NCBI GenBank assembly: GCA_017958465.1
Contig: JAGDCQ010000100.1
Span: 1-20,268, forward strand
Length of the DNA: 20,268 nucleotides
Reading direction: 5' to 3'
Origin: Lachnospiraceae bacterium
Lineage (GTDB): Bacteria > Bacillota > Clostridia > Lachnospirales > Lachnospiraceae
Shown: positions 1 through 6,452 of the stretch, one piece after another
Numbering within the stretch: the first letter of the stretch is position 1
Layout of the letters: the number at the start of each line of letters is the position of its first letter
The notes under the pieces: generated by a model
Seen by the model: only the letters and a program-made list of their open reading frames with translations
Told to the model about the DNA's origin: nothing
The model's database searches: none
Made by a program: the position numbers and the translations under genes

Positions 1-906
1 ACTGGTGCTGCTCAGATGGATGGAGCTATCCTCGTTGTTGCAGCTACTGACGGTGTTATGGCTCAGACAAAGGAGCACATCCTTCTTTCACGTCAGGTTA
101 ACGTTCCATACATCATCGTATTCCTTAACAAGTGTGATATGGTTGATGATGATGAGCTTATCGAGCTCGTTGAGATGGAAGTTACAGAAGCTCTTGAAGA
201 GTACGGATTCGAGAACGTTCCTATCGTTCGTGGTTCAGCTCTTAAGGCTCTTGAAGATCCTTCAAGTGAGTGGGGAGACAAGATCATGGAACTCATGAAG
301 ACAGTTGATGAGTACATCCCAACTCCAGAGCGTGATACCGACAAGCCTTTCCTTATTCCTGTCGAGGACGTATTCACCATCACTGGTCGTGGTACAGTTG
401 CTACAGGCCGTGTAGAGCGTGGTACACTTCATATGTCTGACGAAATCGAAATCGTTGGTGTTAAGGAAGAGACCCAGAAGTCAGTTGTTACCGGTATCGA
501 AATGTTCCGTAAGCTCCTTGATGAGGCTCAGGCCGGCGATAACATCGGTGTTCTTCTCCGTGGTATCCAGAGAACAGACATCGAAAGAGGCCAGGTTGTA
601 TGTAAGCCCGGTTCCATCAAGTGCCACAAGAAGTTTACCGCACAGGTTTACGTTCTTACAAAAGATGAAGGTGGTCGTCACACCCCTTTCTTCAATAACT
701 ATCGTCCTCAGTTCTACTTCAGAACAACAGACGTTACAGGCGTTGTAAACCTTCCTGCAGGCACAGAGATGTGCATGCCCGGCGATAACGTTGAGATGAC
801 AATCGAGCTCATCCACCCCATCGCTATGGAGCAGGGTCTTACCTTCGCTATCCGTGAAGGCGGCCGTACAGTAGGTTCAGGTAAGGTTGTTTCCATCATC
901 GAGTAA
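1..906 (+). CDS. tuf: Elongation factor Tu, 3' part (5' end outside window)
   Basis: GTPase that delivers aminoacyl-tRNA to the ribosomal A site in the cytoplasm. The reading frame is open from base 1, beginning TGAAQMDGAILVV, which sits near residue 95 of a roughly 397-residue EF-Tu, so about a quarter of the protein, including the P-loop and switch I, lies upstream. Visible landmarks are the guanine-specificity motif NKCD (window residues 43-46), the SALKALE motif, domain 2 (EDVFTITGRGTVATGRVERG) and domain 3 (GGRHTPFFNNYRPQFYFRTTDVTG, HPIAMEQGLTFAIREGGRTVGSG). Codon choice is strongly biased (GTT, CTT, CGT), as expected of a very highly expressed gene and unlike its neighbours. The gene ends in TAA followed by a strong terminator. 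Identification is certain; only the 5' end is missing. Confidence 0.98.
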   Translation, partial: TGAAQMDGAILVVAATDGVMAQTKEHILLSRQVNVPYIIVFLNKCDMVDDDELIELVEMEVTEALEEYGFENVPIVRGSALKALEDPSSEWGDKIMELMKTVDEYIPTPERDTDKPFLIPVEDVFTITGRGTVATGRVERGTLHMSDEIEIVGVKEETQKSVVTGIEMFRKLLDEAQAGDNIGVLLRGIQRTDIERGQVVCKPGSIKCHKKFTAQVYVLTKDEGGRHTPFFNNYRPQFYFRTTDVTGVVNLPAGTEMCMPGDNVEMTIELIHPIAMEQGLTFAIREGGRTVGSGKVVSIIE

Positions 907-943
907 TCCTTAAAGGATACGGTGAAAGAGAATAGCTTTCAAG

Positions 944-973
944 GGACTGCAGGTCTTCCTGCAGTCCTTTTTT
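944..973 (+). terminator. Rho-independent terminator of tuf
   Basis: A perfect 10-bp stem (GGACTGCAGG at 944-953 with CCTGCAGTCC at 958-967) closes a TCTT loop and is followed directly by six T residues (968-973). It lies 37 bases after the tuf stop codon. Confidence 0.95.
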
Positions 974-1028
974 CGCTTTAAAGGGGATAATAACTTAGAA
1001 AGCCTTATCTTTGTGAATATCCTCAGAA

Positions 1029-1070
1029 AGTCCCGATTGTTAAGTGTAAATTGATGAAAAAATCGGGACT
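1029..1070. repeat. 10-bp perfect inverted repeat between tuf and the EAL gene
   Basis: AGTCCCGATT (1029-1038) and AATCGGGACT (1061-1070) are perfect reverse complements separated by 22 AT-rich bases. It lies after the tuf terminator and upstream of the next promoter. There is no T run on the forward side. On the reverse strand it is followed only by TTTC, so it is not a convincing terminator in either direction. An operator or a decayed element is possible; the role is unknown. Confidence 0.6.
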
Positions 1071-1096
1071 ATTACAAAAATACTCCACAAAACGTG

Positions 1097-1125
1097 TTGC
1101 AAATAAATATTTAAAATGCTATAAT
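1097..1125 (+). promoter_or_regulatory. Sigma-A promoter of the GGDEF/EAL gene
   Basis: A -35 box TTGCAA (1097-1102) and a perfect -10 box TATAAT (1120-1125) are separated by exactly 17 bases. The predicted start near 1132 gives a leader of about 70 bases, ending with the ribosome-binding site AGAAGGG (1188-1194), 7 bases before the ATG. Confidence 0.85.
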
Positions 1126-1201
1126 GTGAAAAGTAGTCTAAAAATAGATTACTATGGGGGATGAGGTTACAAAAATTGAATAGGTTGAGAAGGGACAACT
1201 A

Positions 1202-3118
1202 ATGGCAAAAGAAGCAATGACTATGAAAAAACGTGCGCAAAGGTGCATGTTTGTTATGATCGCGGTACTTATTCTGGGTACTGTGGTTTTCGTGCTTCAT
1301 TTTTCTGCGATCAAGAGAATTAACGCGGAACGGGATGCGTTGGTCACTGCAAACGCAGACCAGAGTGAGATCGATGCTCTCGAGAGCAAGCTGCAAAAGC
1401 TTGAAAATGCATCTATTTTCTGCGGTATCATAGCTATTAATATCTTCCTGGCCTGTGCAGTACTCTCTTTCTTCTTCTACCGTGCTTCGAGCCGCGAGAA
1501 GGCCGCCAACGGGTTTATGCGATCGTCTATGCAATTGTGTATAATAAGCATGGTTGCTGTCTTTATCATCGGATCCATCTTCCTTGGATTCCGTTTTATC
1601 CGGTTGAACGAAAAATATACAAAATACACGACTATGATACAGAGCGGCATCGACTATGAGCATGCCGATGCTGTCAGACTTTCTGCCGAGATCAAGAAGG
1701 ATGAGCGCTGGGTGTTCATATTTGCGATACTGCTTGCTGTAGTCGTTCTCGGAGACGCTGTTGTTGCTTTTGTCCTCACCCGTATCCAGATCAGCCAGAC
1801 ACGGGCCCAGGTCTATAAAATAGCCTACGAGGACGAAGTCACGGGACTTCCCACAAAGGCCAAGCATCGTCTGGACCTTGAGGAGTTCTTCAAAAAGCCC
1901 CGGACTCCAAGGGCCTACGTTTCCATCGAGATCTACAACTTCAAATATATAAACGAGATGTACGGCTATACCTTCGGAAACTATGTCCTTCGCTATGTTG
2001 CGGATGAGATAGGGAAAACCCTTAAATCCGATGAATTGTTTGCAAGGACCGGCGGTTCCCATTACGGTCTGCTCCTGCGCTATGATGATGATGAGTCGCT
2101 GCGCGAACGCCTGAATGAATGGTTTGATAAGACCTCCAAGATCCGGACAAAAGAGCGGGCAAGTATAGTAAATATCCAGTTTACATGCGGTGTTTACAGG
2201 ATGCTCGGAAACGATGATCCGGTAAGAGCCCGTGAAAACGCTAACGTTGCAAGAGAGTCTGCAACGCATCACTTTGACAATACCATCGAGTTTTACGATG
2301 AGGAACTCCAGCAGCTCCAGTCTGCCAGGGCAGAGCTTGAATTTGAGAGCAGCAAGGCTCTTGAGGACAATGAGTTCAAGGTTTTCCTGCAGCCTAAATA
2401 TTCAACCTCCGAGGAGGAGATCGTGGGTGCGGAAGCGCTTATCCGCTGGAACCATCACGAGAAAGGCTTTATCTATCCCAATGATTTTATTCCGCTGTTC
2501 GAGACCAACGGCTTTATCGTGAAGATCGACTTCTTCGTTCTCGAAGAGGTGTGCAAGTGCATTAAGTCCTGGATCGATGACGGGGTAAAGCCTGTTGTTG
2601 TCTCCGTAAACCTTTCAAGAGTGCACCTTTACGACTCCAACCTTGTGGACGAGCTTGTGGGGATAGTGGACAAATACAATGTTCCACATGAGCTTATTGA
2701 GTTTGAGCTTACAGAGACCGTACTTTTTGAAGAGCTGGAGTGCCTGCTCGACGTCATGAAGAAGCTTAAGAACGCAGGTTTCATCCTTTCCATGGACGAT
2801 TTCGGATCGGGTTATTCTTCACTGAATATGCTAAAGCAGCTTCCTGTGGATGTCCTTAAGCTTGACAAGGGATTTATGGACAACTTCCGCAACGAAGAGC
2901 CGGACGGCCGCGACAAGGCCATCATCTCTCACGTTATCCTTATGGCAAAGGACCTCAATATGGAGGTTTTGGCAGAGGGCGTTGAGACAGAGAACCAGCA
3001 AAAGTTCCTTAAAAACGCAGAGTGCGATATGATCCAGGGTTATTATTACTCCAAGCCCATATCCATCAGCGAGTTCGATCAGATATTCCGTGACAAGCGC
3101 AGTGTTAAACCTGCGTAA
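1202..3118 (+). CDS. Membrane protein with degenerate GGDEF and intact EAL domain (cyclic-di-GMP phosphodiesterase)
   Basis: Predicted integral-membrane cyclic-di-GMP hydrolase of 638 residues. Four transmembrane helices (about 15-34, 72-93, 110-132, 170-192) form two successive hairpins, each enclosing a charged loop of about 35-40 residues; the first loop looks coiled-coil. The cytoplasmic part has a GGDEF fold (about 200-365) whose signature reads GGSHY at 284-288, so the Asp/Glu needed for diguanylate cyclase chemistry are absent. The EAL domain (about 378-630) keeps the expected catalytic and metal-binding positions: EAL 411-413, N470, E502, D532-D533 in DDFGSG, K553, E592 in EGVE, and Q612. 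In such fusions the dead GGDEF often serves as a regulatory GTP-binding module; that is family knowledge, not seen here. It is probably monocistronic, with its own promoter and leader. The extracytoplasmic loops are small, with no recognised sensor fold. Confidence 0.92.
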   Translation: MAKEAMTMKKRAQRCMFVMIAVLILGTVVFVLHFSAIKRINAERDALVTANADQSEIDALESKLQKLENASIFCGIIAINIFLACAVLSFFFYRASSREKAANGFMRSSMQLCIISMVAVFIIGSIFLGFRFIRLNEKYTKYTTMIQSGIDYEHADAVRLSAEIKKDERWVFIFAILLAVVVLGDAVVAFVLTRIQISQTRAQVYKIAYEDEVTGLPTKAKHRLDLEEFFKKPRTPRAYVSIEIYNFKYINEMYGYTFGNYVLRYVADEIGKTLKSDELFARTGGSHYGLLLRYDDDESLRERLNEWFDKTSKIRTKERASIVNIQFTCGVYRMLGNDDPVRARENANVARESATHHFDNTIEFYDEELQQLQSARAELEFESSKALEDNEFKVFLQPKYSTSEEEIVGAEALIRWNHHEKGFIYPNDFIPLFETNGFIVKIDFFVLEEVCKCIKSWIDDGVKPVVVSVNLSRVHLYDSNLVDELVGIVDKYNVPHELIEFELTETVLFEELECLLDVMKKLKNAGFILSMDDFGSGYSSLNMLKQLPVDVLKLDKGFMDNFRNEEPDGRDKAIISHVILMAKDLNMEVLAEGVETENQQKFLKNAECDMIQGYYYSKPISISEFDQIFRDKRSVKPA

Positions 3119-3162
3119 ATCCACAGAATGTTGAGTTGGAACTGACAACTATATACATAAAA

Positions 3163-3200
3163 ACAGGAAGCCCGGCAGGGCTTCTTGTGCATTTTGCACA
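3163..3200 (+). terminator. Probable weak terminator after the EAL gene
   Basis: An 11-bp stem with one G-T pair (3163-3173 with 3178-3188, loop GGCA) lies 45 bases after the stop codon. A second overlapping small hairpin (TGTGC at 3186-3190, GCACA at 3196-3200) follows. Only four T residues lie after the first stem, so termination may be partial. Confidence 0.5.
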
Positions 3201-3239
3201 AAAAACGCTTCTTTCCATTTTTACGTTGTAGATTAAAGA

Positions 3240-3497
3240 TGTGGATAACTTTTTATGCAATCGATTTCTGTGGATAAAAAAGGTGCGAAAAATCAAGTTA
3301 TAAACGAAGTTATCCACTTTATCCACAGCTTTTCACTACCTATGTCGAATGAATTGTCTTGTCAAGCGGTAAATTTTGTTTTGTTAATTACGTAAAAAAT
3401 GCAAAGAAAGCCTTAAAAATCGATATTTCTATTGACATTCACGAATTCAAACATTTAGAAACAATTCAGAAAATTTTCAAAAATCTCTTGTGGATAA
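3240..3497. other. DnaA-box cluster in an AT-rich gap
   Basis: The consensus TTATCCACA occurs perfectly at 3319-3327 on the forward strand and at 3240-3248, 3269-3277 and 3489-3497 on the reverse strand (as TGTGGATAA). A one-mismatch box, TTATCCACT, is at 3310-3318 and abuts the 3319 box with no gap. The first two boxes are spaced 29 bases apart. The stretch between the inner boxes and the last one is very AT-rich: 31 of the 120 bases at 3361-3480 are G or C. A given nonamer is expected about once per 130 kb on both strands, so four in 258 bases is not chance. DnaA binding is very likely; whether this is an origin, a DnaA titration site or a regulatory cluster is open. dnaA, dnaN and rpmH are not in the window. 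Apart from these sites, the small terminator and the hpf promoter, I see nothing else in the 3119-3601 gap. Confidence 0.85.
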
Positions 3498-3519
3498 ATC
3501 GTTAAATTTGCAAATGTCC

Positions 3520-3548
3520 TTGCATTTTATCACCGGACATGCTATAAT
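3520..3548 (+). promoter_or_regulatory. Sigma-A promoter of hpf
   Basis: A -35 box TTGCAT (3520-3525) and a perfect -10 box TATAAT (3543-3548) have a 17-base spacer. The predicted start is near 3555. A second, weaker upstream element has a perfect -35 TTGACA at 3432-3437 but no good -10 box. Confidence 0.85.
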
Positions 3549-3556
3549 ACCATCAA

Positions 3557-3574
3557 GCAACACATAGGTGTTGC
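3557..3574 (+). promoter_or_regulatory. Stem-loop at the predicted 5' end of the hpf mRNA
   Basis: GCAACAC (3557-3563) and GTGTTGC (3568-3574) form a perfect 7-bp stem with an ATAG loop. It begins within a few bases of the predicted transcription start and ends 12 bases before the ribosome-binding site AAGGAG (3587-3592). Such 5'-terminal hairpins commonly stabilise mRNAs; a regulatory role is inference. Confidence 0.6.
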
Positions 3575-3601
3575 ATTATAGCTGTAAAGGAGTTGGTGTG
3601 C

Positions 3602-4138
3602 ATGAAGTTTGTTATCACCGGTAAAAACATCGAAGTTACAAAGGCTTTGAAGGAAATCATCGAAGAAAAGATCGGAAAGCTTGAAAGGTACTTTTCGAAC
3701 GACACAGAAGCACACGTAACCTTGAGTGTTCAAAAGGAACACCAGAAGATCGAAGTAACCATTCCCGTAAAGGGCACCATAATCCGTGCAGAGCAGGAAA
3801 GCTCGGATATGTATGCGGCTATCGACCTTGTTGAGGAGATCATCGAGAGGCAGCTAAAGAAGTATAAAAACAAGATAATCGAATCCAAACAGGATATTGA
3901 CAGTTTCGCAAAATCCTTCTATGACGCAGAGATCATAGAAGACGATTCCATAGAGATCACAAGGGTCAAGAAGTTCGCCGTTAAGCCTATGGATCCGGAA
4001 GAAGCCTGCATCCAGATGGAACTCTTAGGGCACAACTTCTACGTATTCCGTAACATGGAAACAGACGAAGTAAACGTTGTTTACAAGAGAAAGGGACGTT
4101 TCAATTCCTACGGGCTTATCGAACCCGATAACAAGTAA
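3602..4138 (+). CDS. hpf: Ribosome hibernation promoting factor, long form
   Basis: This 178-residue protein binds the 30S subunit in resting or stressed cells and drives 70S dimerisation into 100S particles. The N-terminal domain (about 1-100) has the beta-alpha-beta start MKFVITGKNIEVTKALKEII and the second helix SDMYAAIDLVEEIIERQLKKYKNK typical of the HPF/YfiA fold. An acidic linker (about 100-120) leads to the C-terminal dimerisation domain (about 121-178), with VKPMDPEEACIQMELLGHNFYVFRN and VVYKRKGRFNSYGLIEP. The length matches the long HPF of Firmicutes. ATG 3602 is chosen because AAGGAG (3587-3592) lies 9 bases upstream; the in-frame TTG at 3593 directly abuts that site and is implausible. 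It has its own strong promoter and a 5' hairpin, and the upstream gap carries the DnaA boxes. The secA and prfB genes often found next to hpf are absent. Confidence 0.96.
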   Translation: MKFVITGKNIEVTKALKEIIEEKIGKLERYFSNDTEAHVTLSVQKEHQKIEVTIPVKGTIIRAEQESSDMYAAIDLVEEIIERQLKKYKNKIIESKQDIDSFAKSFYDAEIIEDDSIEITRVKKFAVKPMDPEEACIQMELLGHNFYVFRNMETDEVNVVYKRKGRFNSYGLIEPDNK

Positions 4139-4179
4139 TGATCCGGTCCGTACGGACTTTCCGTAAGGACATTCAGTAA

Positions 4180-4218
4180 AAAAGTAAAAGCCGGGAGCTG
4201 ATCCCGGCTTTTACTTTT
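4180..4218. terminator. Bidirectional terminator between hpf and argC
   Basis: A 17-bp perfect stem (4180-4196 with 4202-4218) has a GC-rich core CCGGGA/TCCCGG. It is flanked by A residues on the left and T residues on the right, so both the forward (hpf) and reverse (argC) transcripts end in a U-rich tail. The genes are convergent. A 12-bp palindrome, GTCCGTACGGAC (4146-4157), lies just before it. Confidence 0.92.
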
Positions 4219-4240
4219 ATTATGTCCTGTTTTTATGAAA

Positions 4241-5212
4241 TTATCTTGCAAGGTTCAGGCCCTTTGCTTCATCTGCCCCTGTCATAAGGTTCATACACTG
4301 GATGGCGGCTCCCGAAGCACCTTTTCCAAGGTTGTCGAAACGGGCGGAAACCACAGGCCTTTCGTCGTTACCGTAGATAAGGATCTCCATTCCGTCGTAT
4401 CCCTTAAGGGTGTTTACAGGCAGAAAGTTGCCTGCCACAAGGTCGTTGCCCTCGGGGAGCACCTTTATGAACTGCTTTCCGGCGTAATACTCTTCAAAGT
4501 AAGCTTGAAGATCCTTAAGGGTGCAGGACTTTGCAAACATCTCCTTGTGGAGCGGCACCGTCACTAACATTCCGCAATAGAAATCGCAGATATAGGGCAG
4601 GAACACAGGCTCGTGGGAGAGTCCGGGGATGGCCTTCATCTCCTTCAGGTGCTTGTGGGCCTGGGCAAGTGCGTACTGGCGCGGCGAGCAGAGCGGATCG
4701 GGATCGATGCCCGCGCGGGTTTCCCTGTCCTCATAAACGGCGATGGTCTTCTTGCCTGCGCCGCTGTAGCCCGAAATGGAAGTGCAGGAGAGGAGAGCGT
4801 CCTTAGGCAGGATCCCGCCTGCAACAAGGGGGTAAACCAGGGAGATAAAGCCCGAGGCGTGGCAACCGGGCACTGCTACCCGCTTACCGGTCACGATCCC
4901 CTCCCTGTGGACCTCTGAAAGCTCCGGGAAGCCGTAGCTCCAGCCCGGCAGGGTCCTGTGGGCGGTAGAGGCATCTATTATCTTTGTTTCAGGATTCTTA
5001 ACGTATGTCAGGGCCTCGACTGCAGCCGCATCCGGCAGGCAGAAGAAGGTGATATCGGACTCATTTATCTTACCTGCAACCGTTGCCGGATCCTTCCTCA
5101 ACTCCGACGCTATGGGGATAATATCAACATCATCCCTGTTCTCGAAACGTTCAAGGATCCTGAGTCCCGTTGTTCCTTCCGAACCATTGATGAAAACCTT
5201 TACTTTGCTCAT
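4241..5212 (-). CDS. argC: N-acetyl-gamma-glutamyl-phosphate reductase (short, type 2 family)
   Basis: NADPH-dependent reductase of arginine biosynthesis, converting N-acetylglutamyl-phosphate to N-acetylglutamate semialdehyde in the cytoplasm. The 323 residues begin MSKVKVFINGSEGTTGLRIL, a Rossmann nucleotide-binding start. The catalytic cysteine is C117 in VAVPGCHASGF, and the C-terminal signature DNLGKGASGAAIQCMNLM is intact. Start choice: the frame is open further upstream to 5290, but the ATG at 5212 has GGAGG 6 bases before it and matches the family start. The length of about 310-325 residues fits the shorter ArgC group rather than the 345-residue E. coli type. It stands alone, without argJ, argB or argD beside it, and is divergent from the zinc-finger gene. 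I looked for an ARG-box-like site in its upstream region and did not see a convincing one. Confidence 0.96.
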   Translation of the reverse strand: MSKVKVFINGSEGTTGLRILERFENRDDVDIIPIASELRKDPATVAGKINESDITFFCLPDAAAVEALTYVKNPETKIIDASTAHRTLPGWSYGFPELSEVHREGIVTGKRVAVPGCHASGFISLVYPLVAGGILPKDALLSCTSISGYSGAGKKTIAVYEDRETRAGIDPDPLCSPRQYALAQAHKHLKEMKAIPGLSHEPVFLPYICDFYCGMLVTVPLHKEMFAKSCTLKDLQAYFEEYYAGKQFIKVLPEGNDLVAGNFLPVNTLKGYDGMEILIYGNDERPVVSARFDNLGKGASGAAIQCMNLMTGADEAKGLNLAR

Positions 5213-5283
5213 ATCTGGCCTCCGCGCACATATAAATATATTGATTTTTAGTACGAAAAATGGTTTAATTAATAGGTAAACCT

Positions 5284-5304
5284 GCATCAAAGGATGATGC
5301 TTTT
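5284..5304 (+). promoter_or_regulatory. Small hairpin with T run in the argC / zinc-finger gene gap
   Basis: GCATCA (5284-5289) and TGATGC (5295-5300) form a 6-bp stem followed by TTTT. In forward orientation it resembles a small terminator or attenuator ahead of the zinc-finger gene, although no forward gene precedes it. In the reverse direction it would lie in the argC leader. The 5213-5360 gap otherwise holds the argC promoter. Confidence 0.35.
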
Positions 5305-5308
5305 GTTT

Positions 5309-5337
5309 ATGATATCAGAACTTTAACTGAAAATCAA
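5309..5337 (-). promoter_or_regulatory. Probable promoter of argC
   Basis: On the reverse strand, -35 TTGATT (5332-5337) and -10 TATCAT (5309-5314) are separated by 17 bases. The leader would be roughly 90 bases. Both boxes are imperfect, so confidence is moderate. Confidence 0.5.
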
Positions 5338-5360
5338 TAAATGCTTTGGAGGAGAAACTA

Positions 5361-6401
5361 GTGGCAAAACTTATAATGGGTTACTGGGACTGCCCGAGCT
5401 GCGGAAAGGCCGTAAAAGGCACGCTCAGGACATGTCCCCATTGCGGTAATGCGAGAGGGCAGGGAGTTACTTTCTACACAAAGGAACTGGAGTATCTTTC
5501 GGAGGAGGAGGCTGCCAAAGTAGGCGGCGAGCCCGACTGGCTCTGCGAGTACTGCGGGACTTACAACAACGCCAAAAACAGCCATTGTGTGGGCTGTGGC
5601 GCTGTGCGCGGTTCTGAAAACCAGGACTATTTCGACATCAACAAGGACAAGGACAGACATCATCAGAAGGATGAGTCCGGCTGGGACTGCGCATACTGCG
5701 GCGCAAGAAACCCCGATGATGCCGACCACTGCCTGAACTGCAAGGCTGAAAAGTGCGTAAAGCCAAAGGAAGAGGAAAAGAAGCCGGCACCCAAGAAGAA
5801 GCCTGTATGGCCATTCTTCCTTCTGTTCTTTGCTGTGCTCATCCTTGGAATAGTGATAGCTGCAAACAGCAAGAAAACTGTTGAAGCTACAGTCACAAAG
5901 ATCGCATACGAGACCTTTGTCCATTACGAGGATTACGGGCCCCACGAGCACGTTACAAGCGACAAGTCCGAGATCCCTTCGGGCGCGACCCTTGTAAGCG
6001 AGGAAACGAAGCAGGAAAACGCCGTCATCACTGAAATGGTGGTAACCCTTGTGGACAACGGCAACGGCACCTTCTCAGAAGAAGAGCTTTCCGTTACAAA
6101 GGTTTTGAAGCAGCCTGTTACATACTACCACTACACCGTGCTTGAATGGGCGGAGGTAAACAAGCCCGCGACCATGACAGGCAACGGCAAGAACCTTGAA
6201 TACGCTGCCGTTATGGAGTCCGAGACCCGCAGAGTCACAGAACGTACCGTCAAGTACCACATTACGCTCAAGACTTCGGACGGAAACGAGGTCGTACGTT
6301 ACATCTACTTCAAGGACAAAGATCTTATCGACAAGATCGAGGTCGGAAACACCTACAAGTTCACCATCAAGAACAAAGACAGTATAATCAAGGTCGACTG
6401 A
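5361..6401 (+). CDS. Membrane-anchored protein with three RanBP2-like zinc fingers
   Basis: Unassigned function, 346 residues. The N-terminal cytosolic part carries three W-x-C-x2-C-x10-C-x2-C units: Cys 11/14/25/28, 62/65/76/79 and 110/113/124/127. Units two and three also have the Asn four residues after the second Cys and read like the RanBP2-type zinc finger (DWLCEYCGTYNN, GWDCAYCGARNP). A Lys/Pro-rich stretch (133-147) precedes one transmembrane helix (about 149-169). By the positive-inside rule the fingers are cytosolic and residues 170-346 are outside; that region is a beta-rich domain with no signal I recognise. Start: GTG 5361 is preferred because GGAGGA (5348-5353) is 7 bases upstream; TTG 5346 overlaps that site, and ATG 5376 is a shorter alternative. 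The next gene starts 51 bases downstream. Zinc binding is well supported by sequence; the ligand (RNA, protein or other) is unknown. Confidence 0.85.
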   Translation: MAKLIMGYWDCPSCGKAVKGTLRTCPHCGNARGQGVTFYTKELEYLSEEEAAKVGGEPDWLCEYCGTYNNAKNSHCVGCGAVRGSENQDYFDINKDKDRHHQKDESGWDCAYCGARNPDDADHCLNCKAEKCVKPKEEEKKPAPKKKPVWPFFLLFFAVLILGIVIAANSKKTVEATVTKIAYETFVHYEDYGPHEHVTSDKSEIPSGATLVSEETKQENAVITEMVVTLVDNGNGTFSEEELSVTKVLKQPVTYYHYTVLEWAEVNKPATMTGNGKNLEYAAVMESETRRVTERTVKYHITLKTSDGNEVVRYIYFKDKDLIDKIEVGNTYKFTIKNKDSIIKVD

Positions 6402-6423
6402 CAATACGATAAAACCTGACTAC

Positions 6424-6443
6424 ACCGGCCGGGGGCCGGTTTT
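6424..6443 (+). promoter_or_regulatory. GC-rich hairpin touching the M3 peptidase ribosome-binding site
   Basis: ACCGGCC (6424-6430) and GGCCGGT (6434-6440) form a 7-bp stem with a GGG loop, then three T residues, then the GGAGG ribosome-binding site (6444-6448). It is too short in T residues for a strong terminator. It could be a partial terminator or an mRNA stability or translation element. Confidence 0.5.
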
Positions 6444-6452
6444 GGAGGAACA

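Noticed and set aside
1126..1201. Possible cyclic-di-GMP riboswitch in the EAL gene leader
   Set aside because: The leader is only about 70 bases and I could not find the paired stems and conserved core of either known cyclic-di-GMP riboswitch class.
1199..2272. 357-residue reverse open frame opposite the GGDEF/EAL gene
   Set aside because: It is antisense to a well-identified gene, has no ribosome-binding site or recognisable domain, and its composition is a by-product of codon use on the other strand.
3432..3459. Second hpf promoter with perfect TTGACA
   Set aside because: The -35 box is perfect, but no acceptable -10 box lies 16-18 bases downstream; the 3520-3548 promoter is far better.
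4146..4157. 12-bp palindrome GTCCGTACGGAC after hpf
   Set aside because: It sits between the hpf stop and its terminator with no promoter nearby; it may be a minor mRNA hairpin and I see no function to assign.
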